Shown: positions 9,818 through 16,705 of the stretch, piece after piece | Layout: each line of letters opens with the position of its first letter | How positions within the stretch are numbered: the first letter of the stretch is position 1 | Source: Comamonas sp. lk | GTDB lineage: Bacteria > Pseudomonadota > Gammaproteobacteria > Burkholderiales > Burkholderiaceae_C | NCBI GenBank assembly: GCA_945869165.1 | Contig: CAMBNY010000014.1 | Location: 1 to 48,064 of the forward strand | Length of the DNA: 48,064 nucleotides | Reading direction: 5' to 3' | Program-made: the position numbers and the translations under genes | Notes under the pieces: generated by a model | Seen by the model: only the letters and a program-made list of their open reading frames with translations | What the model was told of the DNA's origin: nothing | Database searches by the model: none

Positions 9818-10516
9818 ATGTCTGATTCAATTATCGCGCTAGCGCAAGTCTGCAAGTCAGTGACCGATTCCACCGGCACCCTGCAAATCCTCTATAACAT
9901 CGATTTTTCGCTTCAATCGCGCGAGGCCGTCGCCATTGTGGGCGCGTCAGGGTCCGGCAAAAGCACGCTTTTGTCCATCATCGCGGGTTTGGACACCCCC
10001 ACAAGTGGTACGGTGCATATCGCCGGAGAAAGCCTATTTAGCTTGGACGAAGACGCCCGCGCGGCCCTGCGGGCACGGAAAATCGGCTTTGTGTTTCAAA
10101 GCTTTCAGTTGTTAGGCAATTTGACGGCGCTGGAAAACGTGATGTTGCCCTTGGAACTATCGGGGCGCAAAGACGCCCGTAAGACCGCAGCCGCCATGCT
10201 GGAACGCGTCGGTCTCTCGCAGCGCCTGCAGGCCTACCCCAAGGTGCTGAGCGGCGGCGAACAGCAGCGCGTGGCACTGGCCCGTGCTTTCGTTGTGCAA
10301 CCGGCCGTTCTGCTGGCCGACGAGCCCACCGGCAGCTTGGACTTCGCTACCGGTGAGACCATCATGGAACTGATGTTTGAGCTCAACCGCGAGTTGGGCA
10401 CGACGCTGGTCTTGGTCACGCATGACCGCGCCATTGCCCAGCGCTGCCAGCGCTGCCTGACGATCGAAGCCGGTCGGCTGGCGTCCGATGTCAGCACGGC
10501 GGCGTCCGTAGGCTGA
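9818..10516 (+). CDS. ABC transporter ATP-binding protein (YbbA/LolD family)
   Basis: A 232-residue nucleotide-binding subunit with Walker A GASGSGKST (42-50), Q-loop FVFQSFQLL, signature LSGGEQQR (144-151), Walker B VLLADEP (164-170) and H-loop His202. Sequence and the divergent tesA neighbour match the MacB/LolD/YbbA group, which works with FtsX-fold permeases. No permease gene is adjacent: the next gene is rlmB. The ATPase is therefore either an orphan or partnered in trans. The start ATG at 9818 sits only 10 bases from the tesA start on the other strand. Reading frame continues far upstream, but that part is antisense to tesA and not coding. Confidence 0.93.
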   Translation: MSDSIIALAQVCKSVTDSTGTLQILYNIDFSLQSREAVAIVGASGSGKSTLLSIIAGLDTPTSGTVHIAGESLFSLDEDARAALRARKIGFVFQSFQLLGNLTALENVMLPLELSGRKDARKTAAAMLERVGLSQRLQAYPKVLSGGEQQRVALARAFVVQPAVLLADEPTGSLDFATGETIMELMFELNRELGTTLVLVTHDRAIAQRCQRCLTIEAGRLASDVSTAASVG

Positions 10517-10557
10517 CTAGGCCGGATTACCGGGCAGCCTGCCGCGATAATTGGGCG

Positions 10558-11355
10558 ATGTCCGTTTCCCACATTCTTTTCGGTTTTCATGCGCTCGGTG
10601 TGCGCCTGAAAATTGCCCCGCACTCGATTGTTGAGCTGTATTACGAACCCACCCGGCGTGACGCCCGTATGCGGCAGTTTTTGGAGAAAGCCCACGAGGC
10701 GGGTGTGCGACTGATTGAGGCGGACGGTATGCGTCTGTCTAAACTCTGCGGCAGCCACGGCCACCAAGGTGTTGCGGCGCGCACACGGCCTTTGCCGCAG
10801 GCCCGCTCGCTCGATACGCTGCTTGAAGACCTGGAGTCCTCGCAAGCTGCGTTGCCTGTTTCTGAAAGGCAACAGCCCTTGTTACTCGTGCTCGATGGCG
10901 TTACCGATCCGCACAATCTGGGTGCTTGTTTGCGCGTGGCCGACGGTGCGGGGGCGCATGCCGTGATCGCCCCTAAAGACCATGCGGCGGGTATTAACGC
11001 AACGGTCGCGAAAGTGGCCAGCGGTGCAGCTGAAACCGTACCTTACTTTATGGTGACCAATTTGGCACGTACCTTGATGGAGCTCAAGGAGCGCAATATC
11101 TGGATTACCGGTACCAGCGATGCTGCGCCACGTACTTTGTACCAGGCGGATTTCCGTGGTCCGACTGCGCTCGTGCTGGGTGCAGAAGGGGACGGCATGC
11201 GTCAGCTCACCGCCAAAACCTGCGACCAATTGGTGAGTCTGCCGATGCGCGGCGCGGTGGAAAGTCTGAATGTGTCGGTTGCAAGCGGCATTTGCTTGTA
11301 CGAAGTGCTGCGCCAGCGCAGCGGTTTGACGATTATTCCCGGAGGCAAATCATGA
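10558..11355 (+). CDS. rlmB: 23S rRNA (guanosine-2'-O)-methyltransferase RlmB
   Basis: SPOUT-family (TrmH/SpoU) enzyme that 2'-O-methylates G2251 of 23S rRNA using S-adenosylmethionine. The 265 residues show an N-terminal substrate-binding domain (about 1-80). The SPOUT motifs are motif 1 DGVTDPHNLGACLRVA (113-128), motif 2 VLGAEGDGMRQL, and motif 3 SLPMRGAVESLNVSVA with the knot. The length is slightly above E. coli RlmB (243). It follows the ABC ATPase after 41 bases. Its TGA overlaps the ATG of the next gene (ATGA at 11352-11355), so the small lipoprotein is translationally coupled to it. Confidence 0.95.
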   Translation: MSVSHILFGFHALGVRLKIAPHSIVELYYEPTRRDARMRQFLEKAHEAGVRLIEADGMRLSKLCGSHGHQGVAARTRPLPQARSLDTLLEDLESSQAALPVSERQQPLLLVLDGVTDPHNLGACLRVADGAGAHAVIAPKDHAAGINATVAKVASGAAETVPYFMVTNLARTLMELKERNIWITGTSDAAPRTLYQADFRGPTALVLGAEGDGMRQLTAKTCDQLVSLPMRGAVESLNVSVASGICLYEVLRQRSGLTIIPGGKS

Positions 11356-11714
11356 AAAACGTATTGAGACCCAAAGGCTTGGCACTGTTTCTGAGTACAG
11401 GCGCGCTATTGCTTCTGTTGGTGGCATGCACGCAAGAACAGCAAAATAAGATTAGCCGTGACATCCAAAATTGGACCGGTACCAATGGCGTTTTGGAGGT
11501 GTACGCCGGCGACAAACTGGTACGCCGATTTCTAAAGATTGACAAACTGAGCACGGCCTTGGGTACCGACGACAACAAGCCGCGCCCATACCGCTTTGGG
11601 TACGGTGTGCTGGACGAGAACCTGAACATGCAAGCCGACCCGGGCGAGAAAAAAGTCTATTTTGAGATTAGCGACTACGCCACGAACTACGTTTTTTTTG
11701 AGAGCCCGAACTGA
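11352..11714 (+). CDS. small hypothetical lipoprotein
   Basis: A 120-residue protein with a lipoprotein signal (basic MKNVLRPK, hydrophobic core, lipobox LVAC) followed by a short polar domain ending YVFFESPN. It is not recognised as a named family. The start at 11352 is supported by GGAGG (11341-11345) and by overlap with the rlmB stop codon; a longer in-frame start at 11292 would lie inside rlmB and spoil the signal peptide. The gene is followed by a 73-base convergent gap to the chromate transporter genes, in which no clear terminator is seen. Confidence 0.85.
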   Translation: MKNVLRPKGLALFLSTGALLLLLVACTQEQQNKISRDIQNWTGTNGVLEVYAGDKLVRRFLKIDKLSTALGTDDNKPRPYRFGYGVLDENLNMQADPGEKKVYFEISDYATNYVFFESPN

Positions 11715-11787
11715 GGGGTGCCACGGCCTGTGGGCCGCCGCAAAGGCATAACCCCGTGTCTGGCGGGCCGATCTGCGAAAGCGTTTT

Positions 11788-12381
11788 TTACACCCAGCCC
11801 AAAGTACCCATCAACGCCCCCGCGCCTATCAGCCAGAGCAGGTGGATACGCGTTTTCCACACCAGCAGCGCCGACGCAACGGTGAGCAGCCACAGCAAGG
11901 GCGCTTGCTGCAAGTTGCCGTGGCTCGCGGTCAGCAGCCACCCGGTGGCCACCAGCAGTGCGATCACCACGGGCGCCATCGATTGCTTGAAGGCGCGCAC
12001 CTCGGCGCGCTCGCGGTTGCGTTGGCCCCAGCGGGCGGCAAAAAAAGTGAGGGTGGTGCTGGGAATGATGATGCCCACCATGGACACCGCCATGGCCGCG
12101 CTGGCCAAGGCCCAAGGCAGGGGGCCGTTGGCCGGGCCGCCGCTAGACGCCATGCCCACGTTCCAGCCCAACACCGCCACAAACATCACATTAGGTCCGG
12201 GCGCTGCCTGCGCCAACGCGATCGAAGCGCTGAACTGGCTGTCTGTTAGCCAAGCATTCTGCGCCACCAGATAGCGGTGCATTTCGGGCACCGTGGTGAT
12301 GGCGCCACCCACCGATAGCAAGGACAGGGTGACAAAACAGCCCAGCAGATCCAGCAAATTACCGTAGCCAAATCCGGTCAT
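11788..12381 (-). CDS. chrA: chromate transporter, second CHR half
   Basis: A 197-residue membrane protein with one CHR domain, carrying the family motifs LSVGGAITTVPEM and ALAQAAPGPNVMFV plus about six hydrophobic helices. Short-chain CHR proteins act as pairs that together correspond to one full ChrA, which exports chromate by proton-driven antiport in characterised members. The ATG at 12381 overlaps the stop of the upstream half (ATGA, 12378-12381), as expected for equimolar partners. Open frame extends upstream to 12738, but that stretch lies inside the partner gene in another frame and is rejected. The true anion substrate is not proven. Confidence 0.9.
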   Translation of the reverse strand: MTGFGYGNLLDLLGCFVTLSLLSVGGAITTVPEMHRYLVAQNAWLTDSQFSASIALAQAAPGPNVMFVAVLGWNVGMASSGGPANGPLPWALASAAMAVSMVGIIIPSTTLTFFAARWGQRNRERAEVRAFKQSMAPVVIALLVATGWLLTASHGNLQQAPLLWLLTVASALLVWKTRIHLLWLIGAGALMGTLGWV

Positions 12382-13013
12382 ACCCGCCCCTGCGGTACTG
12401 CAGCCAAAGCGCGGATACGGTGCAAGGCCCAGAAAAAAGCGGGCAGACCAATGCCCAGCAGCGTCCAGGCCAGCGGTACCCGCAACAACGCGATGGCGAT
12501 AAACACCAGTCCAGCGATCAGCGCGCAGGCCAGTGTGCCCATGGTGTTGCTGCGCAAGGCCGGTACTAAACGGATACCCGTGCCCGCAATCAAGCCCGCC
12601 GACACAGCGCCCATGCCGCGCAAGGCGCCTTGTACAGCGGGCAAATGCCCTATACCCGCAAGCCCAATCGTCAGCGCCATGACCACAATAAGCGGGAAGG
12701 TGAGCATGCCAACCAGCGCTGCCAGCGCTCCGCGCCAACCGAAATAGCGGTCACCGATGATGAGCGCCAGATTCACCACATTGGGGCCGGGCATGATTTG
12801 CGACACCGCCCAGTCCTCCACAAATTCTTCGGTCGTAAGCCACTGCTTTTTCTCGACCAGTTCGCGCTGCACTACCGCCAAGACGCCGCCAAAGCCTTGC
12901 AGCGCAATACCGCTGATGGCCCAGAACAGGGCGGTGAGGGAAGCGGGACGGGGCAGGATGGGGGACTGAGCTTCGGCCTCGGCTAAGGCCGGTGAATTTT
13001 CTGATGGTTGCAT
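12378..13013 (-). CDS. chrA: chromate transporter, first CHR half
   Basis: A 211-residue CHR-domain membrane protein. After a polar N-terminal tail of about 25 residues come the motifs GFGGVLAVVQREL, WLTTEEFVEDWAVSQIMPGPNVVN, and several hydrophobic helices. It is the upstream member of the split pair and is translationally coupled to the second half. No chrB regulator is nearby, so constitutive or housekeeping use is possible. It follows the alpha/beta hydrolase gene after 24 bases on the same strand. Confidence 0.9.
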   Translation of the reverse strand: MQPSENSPALAEAEAQSPILPRPASLTALFWAISGIALQGFGGVLAVVQRELVEKKQWLTTEEFVEDWAVSQIMPGPNVVNLALIIGDRYFGWRGALAALVGMLTFPLIVVMALTIGLAGIGHLPAVQGALRGMGAVSAGLIAGTGIRLVPALRSNTMGTLACALIAGLVFIAIALLRVPLAWTLLGIGLPAFFWALHRIRALAAVPQGRV

Positions 13014-13037
13014 GCGATCGGTGCTTAACCCAGCATC

Positions 13038-13946
13038 CTAGCGCAAGGACTGTTGGTTCTCGGTTCGATTTAACTGCGCTGCCAGCCAATCAAACACCCG
13101 CGCATCGGTACACAGTTGCAAATGCCCAATACCGCTGAACACCTGCGCATCCACACCGGGCAAGGTTTGCGCAATTTGCGGGAAAACAATCGCATCTTGC
13201 TCGGTCAGGGCGATGCGCAGCAGGGCGCGGCGTTGGGGGCTTTCGCTATCTTGCAAGGCTTGCAGCCAGTCGCTGGCCCAGACCATTTGACGGGCGTTGG
13301 GCAATTTGGCGTGCGGTGTGATTTGGGTGCCTTGGTGCGGGCTGCCTAGTGTTACTGCGACGGCCACTTGCGTATCGCCATAGGCGCGCATCCAGGCGCG
13401 TATTACCAAGCCGCCCATGCTGTGGCCCACTAGAGCCACGCGCTGCTGGCCGGTTTGGGTGCGCAGTTGCGCGACAGCTTGTTCCACCTGGGGCGCGTAG
13501 TCGTCGATGGAGCAAAACAGTGGCTCTAAATTGATTGCCAGCACGGTATGGCCCAGGGCCTTTAGGCGCGCGGCCACATCGCGCCATACACCGTAGTTGC
13601 AGCAATAGCCGTGGATCAGCAGCACTGGTACCTTGGGCAAGGGTGCCGTGGTTGTTTGCAGTTGCGATGCAGACCAGACCCAGGGCATGAACCCCATAAG
13701 CAAGCGGTAAATCGCCCAGGACTCACCCGCCATAGAGCGCCACCACACCCAGCCACCAGCCCCTTGCGGGCGGGCATGTAAAGTGAGTTTTGCGGTCCAT
13801 GCCGCCACCATCAGCAAAGGCAGCGCCAGCCACGCGGCCAGCAGCCACCAAGCCTGCCACTGCCATACCCACACCAGCCACACACCCATAGCCGCATAGC
13901 CCAGGGTCTGCCAAAAAAACAAACGTCGCAGAAAGGCGGCCAGCAT
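13038..13946 (-). CDS. membrane-anchored alpha/beta hydrolase (lipase-like)
   Basis: A 302-residue protein with two hydrophobic segments near the N-terminus (about 12-30 and 31-50) and a Trp-rich stretch, then an alpha/beta-hydrolase domain from about residue 105. The oxyanion strand is VLLIHGYCCNYGVW, the nucleophile elbow is GHSMGG (Ser176), and the likely catalytic His is His275 in GIGHLQL. The GHSMGGLV and LGSPHQGT motifs resemble bacterial triacylglycerol lipases and PGAP1-like esterases. Substrate is unknown. It lies 13 bases downstream of the DUF1254 gene, so it may share the transcript of that membrane module. Confidence 0.88.
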   Translation of the reverse strand: MLAAFLRRLFFWQTLGYAAMGVWLVWVWQWQAWWLLAAWLALPLLMVAAWTAKLTLHARPQGAGGWVWWRSMAGESWAIYRLLMGFMPWVWSASQLQTTTAPLPKVPVLLIHGYCCNYGVWRDVAARLKALGHTVLAINLEPLFCSIDDYAPQVEQAVAQLRTQTGQQRVALVGHSMGGLVIRAWMRAYGDTQVAVAVTLGSPHQGTQITPHAKLPNARQMVWASDWLQALQDSESPQRRALLRIALTEQDAIVFPQIAQTLPGVDAQVFSGIGHLQLCTDARVFDWLAAQLNRTENQQSLR

Positions 13947-13959
13947 GGGCAGTATTTAT

Positions 13960-14532
13960 CTAGACGGGCTTAGCCGGCTCACAGCGCAGCGTGCGGCGGG
14001 CCGATTCCAATAGCACCTGGTCGGCCTGGTAGTCCGAGGCGAGTACACGCATCAGCAGGAAGCCTGTGCCGGACGGGCTGACCACCACTTGCGCGCCTTG
14101 GGGTACCGGCAAATTGCCCTTGGCGCCGCCTGCGGGTACCAGCCATAGGTCAATCGGCGCGCCTTGGGTTTGCCGGTCATTGCGCACAAAAAAGTTGTCG
14201 CTGTTGGCGCTGTAGAGGGCGATGGACCAGTAGCCCGGCAACTGCGGCGCGGCCTGCACGCGCATTGGGCCGTCGCGTAAATCAAATACGCACACCGAAT
14301 ACAACAAATCCGGGCTGGGCATAACGACGGTGCGCGACTGCGCGTTGACCGGCGGCGGAAAAGCCGCTTGGTTGCGCATGTTCATTTGTTGCGCCATGGG
14401 CCCGTTCATCAGCACTTGCATGATCAGACGGGGTACCGCCCACACGGTGAGAAGATGTGCCAGCACGGCGGTGGTCAACAAAGTGGCAATACGGTAAAGC
14501 CACAGGCGGCGGGTGTTGGACCAGCTACTCAT
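13960..14532 (-). CDS. DUF1254 domain protein with N-terminal membrane anchor
   Basis: A 190-residue protein with a single hydrophobic helix (about 12-35) and a soluble domain. Its core (SPDLLYSVCVFDLRDGP, then LPGYWSIALYSANSDNFFV) matches the DUF1254 type, in which a conserved N/S-x-D-x-LYS element precedes strand-rich sequence. Function is unknown. The ATG at 14532 overlaps the stop of the upstream DUF1214 gene (ATGA). In many bacteria DUF1254 and DUF1214 are fused in one longer protein; here they are separate but coupled, which supports a physical partnership. This last point is inference. Confidence 0.8.
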   Translation of the reverse strand: MSSWSNTRRLWLYRIATLLTTAVLAHLLTVWAVPRLIMQVLMNGPMAQQMNMRNQAAFPPPVNAQSRTVVMPSPDLLYSVCVFDLRDGPMRVQAAPQLPGYWSIALYSANSDNFFVRNDRQTQGAPIDLWLVPAGGAKGNLPVPQGAQVVVSPSGTGFLLMRVLASDYQADQVLLESARRTLRCEPAKPV

Positions 14533-15137
14533 ACGCAGTCCCCCACCAATTGGATTTTGGGCGGTACCAGGCTTTGCGGCGCGGCTTGCAGGGCCGCATC
14601 CGGGTTGTACAGGCGCAAGGTCAGCAGCATGCCGCGCTTGCCCGGCGTGGGCAGCCAATAGTTGCCGCTTTGCTCTTGCGGGCCGGTGGTAAAGCTAAAC
14701 ACGCCTTCGCTGTTTAGCTTGGCGATATCGCCGTTCAGGCTGTAGTGCGCATTGGGGGCATCAAACAAAAACATATCGTCTGCATAGGCCGTAATACTCC
14801 ACCATCGCGCTTTGGGCGGTATGCCGCTGATGCGGTAATTGCATTGGGAGCGAAGTGCATGGCCGGTGTCGTCCTGGGTGGCCACGAAATACATGGTTTC
14901 GCTGCGGCCCAAGGCCAATAAGGCGTTGACCGCCACGGTGGCGCGGGTGTACATATCTGCATCGACGCTACCGGCTTGCAAGTTGGATTTCCAAGCGCCC
15001 ACTTGCACTGAGGGGTTGAGCCAAGCGGCTTTTTTTAACACCCAGAACGCAGAGCCTATGCCGACCGCCAGCGCGCCCAAGTACAAGGCGCCACCGACCA
15101 GGATGCGCCGCAGGCGCGAAGGCGCATGCCCTGTCAT
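14529..15137 (-). CDS. DUF1214 domain protein with N-terminal membrane anchor
   Basis: A 202-residue protein with an N-terminal membrane helix (about 10-33) and a periplasmic-side domain. The central part (KARWWSITAYADDMFLFDAPNAHYSL) and C-terminus (NYWLPTPGKRGMLLTLRLYNP) are hallmarks of DUF1214. Function is unknown. Its ATG (15137) overlaps the stop of the small membrane protein upstream, and its own stop overlaps the DUF1254 start, so three genes form one translationally coupled chain. There are no catalytic motifs I can name. Confidence 0.85.
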   Translation of the reverse strand: MTGHAPSRLRRILVGGALYLGALAVGIGSAFWVLKKAAWLNPSVQVGAWKSNLQAGSVDADMYTRATVAVNALLALGRSETMYFVATQDDTGHALRSQCNYRISGIPPKARWWSITAYADDMFLFDAPNAHYSLNGDIAKLNSEGVFSFTTGPQEQSGNYWLPTPGKRGMLLTLRLYNPDAALQAAPQSLVPPKIQLVGDCV

Positions 15138-15418
15138 TGCTGCACTTGGGCTAGCGCCGCTTCGCGTGCTTTACGCGCCAGTGGCATCCAATGCAGGAGC
15201 CCAAACAGCATTGACAGCACCAGGCTCACCGCAAGCGCGCCCTCGTACAACTTGATATACCGGTAAGCCAGCAAACATTCCAGTGCATGAATGAGCAATA
15301 AGGCTAGCGATGCGGTTTGTACGATAGGCCCGGCCTGGCCAGGTAAAGCCACGATGTGCGAGGCAATGCCTAGCGCATACACCACCAGGAGCGAGGCTTT
15401 TAAAAATAAATTAAGCAT
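15134..15418 (-). CDS. small inner-membrane protein (DUF1145-like)
   Basis: A 94-residue protein with about three hydrophobic helices (about 4-22, 33-53 and 60-77) and a basic C-terminus. The pattern LLIHALECLLAYR after a Pro/Gly loop resembles the DUF1145 family of small membrane proteins; this is a tentative match. It heads the coupled trio with the DUF1214 and DUF1254 genes. The upstream gap 15419-15552 (134 bases) separates it from the hydrolase gene and may hold its own weak promoter; no good terminator is visible there. Confidence 0.75.
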   Translation of the reverse strand: MLNLFLKASLLVVYALGIASHIVALPGQAGPIVQTASLALLLIHALECLLAYRYIKLYEGALAVSLVLSMLFGLLHWMPLARKAREAALAQVQQ

Positions 15419-15552
15419 AGTGAAAATTTCTGAGACTTAGTTGCAGAACGCTGACTCCGTTATTGCCAGGCCGTAGGTTGCGGCAATCCATGACCTCTTG
15501 CGGGCAGGACTGGGGCGCGCTATCGCTCCTTGCAGTGACCCGTGTTTTGGCA

Positions 15553-16641
15553 TTACATCAAGCGCTTCTTTATTACTTCGCCGGAGTTGGCGGGAAGGGT
15601 AAACAGCATGCCATCTTCACCCACGGTGATCGGGCCTTTGTAAAACTGGGCCGCGTCGCCCACAAAGGCGGGGTAGCCAAAGCGCACCGGCATAGGCGGC
15701 ACGATGTGGTTAAAAATAAGTTGTTTCGCACCGGACTCAGAAGCTACTTGCGCGGCCTCTTCGGGCGTGGTGTGGTAGGTCAGGATGTCGCGCATGACGT
15801 GCGCTAAGTTATCCATTTTTTTGTCGGTAAACGCATCGCCAAGCAGTGCTACCAGTTTGGGTTGCAATGCCTCGTGCAACAAAATGTCCACGTCCTTGGC
15901 GATGGCCACCACAGAAGGTACTTTGGTAGTGTCACCACTGATGACGATGGAGCGGCCTTTGTAGTCAAACCGGTATCCCACGGCCGGCTCAACGGGCGCA
16001 TGGTTCACGCGAAATGCGGTCACTTTGAGGCCGTTGTCATCCATCACTACCAAGGTATCGCCCTGGGCTTTGGGTGGAAGATCGAAGGGCATACCTTTAC
16101 CGCCGCTGCCGCCCGATGGCATGATTTTTTCGGTGTGGTGGCTCACGCGGTAGCCATAGTCCAACACATAGGCCGACCGCAATCCATCGACTACCTTATC
16201 CACCCCCGTAGGGCCATAGACGGGCAGCGGTGCACTAGAAGAGGCTAGGCCCCAGTGCTGCAACATGATGGGACTGAGGCCATCAATATGGTCCGAATGA
16301 AAGTGGGTCAGAAACAGGGCTTCGACTTTTCCGGTAGGAATTCCCATATAGCCCAAGTTGCGGCCCGCGCCTTCGCCAGCATCGATGATGAAAATCCGGT
16401 CGCCGGCAATCACCACCGAGCAGGGCCCGGCGCGGCTGGGATCAGGAAACGGGGAGCCGGTGCCGCACAGGGCCAAGTGCAGGCCATCGGGTAGGTCGGG
16501 GACGATATTGCGGCCCACATTCTGACGGGCGATGCGTTGCAGCAGCAAGGTGCCCACTTCGCGCTGAAAAGCCCACGCCAGCGCCGCCAGCAACAGGCCT
16601 AAGGCGAGCAAGCCCAGCAAAATCCGTTTCACCAACCGCAT
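15553..16641 (-). CDS. membrane-anchored metallo-beta-lactamase-fold hydrolase
   Basis: A 362-residue protein with a hydrophobic N-terminal helix (about 5-26), then an MBL fold of the RNase Z/arylsulfatase (AtsA) type. The zinc motif is THFHSDHIDG (His113, His115, Asp117, His118), with later ligands likely in RVNHAPVEPAVGYRF, VISGDTT and IFNHIVPP. The sequence LCGTGSPFPDPSRAGPC is typical of this subgroup. The substrate is unknown. The start at 16641 is chosen because AGGAGA lies six bases upstream; an in-frame codon nine residues earlier has no ribosome site. It lies 64 bases downstream of the FadB-type gene. Confidence 0.88.
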   Translation of the reverse strand: MRLVKRILLGLLALGLLLAALAWAFQREVGTLLLQRIARQNVGRNIVPDLPDGLHLALCGTGSPFPDPSRAGPCSVVIAGDRIFIIDAGEGAGRNLGYMGIPTGKVEALFLTHFHSDHIDGLSPIMLQHWGLASSSAPLPVYGPTGVDKVVDGLRSAYVLDYGYRVSHHTEKIMPSGGSGGKGMPFDLPPKAQGDTLVVMDDNGLKVTAFRVNHAPVEPAVGYRFDYKGRSIVISGDTTKVPSVVAIAKDVDILLHEALQPKLVALLGDAFTDKKMDNLAHVMRDILTYHTTPEEAAQVASESGAKQLIFNHIVPPMPVRFGYPAFVGDAAQFYKGPITVGEDGMLFTLPANSGEVIKKRLM

Positions 16642-16705
16642 GCCTGTCTCCTGGTTATAGGGCAGCAAGAATTATTGCATGCACTGGTGTACGGAACTGT
16701 CTTCT

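Noticed and set aside
12382..12738. N-terminal extension of the second CHR half
   Set aside because: It overlaps the first CHR half in another frame and has no membrane pattern; the coupled ATG at 12381 is better.
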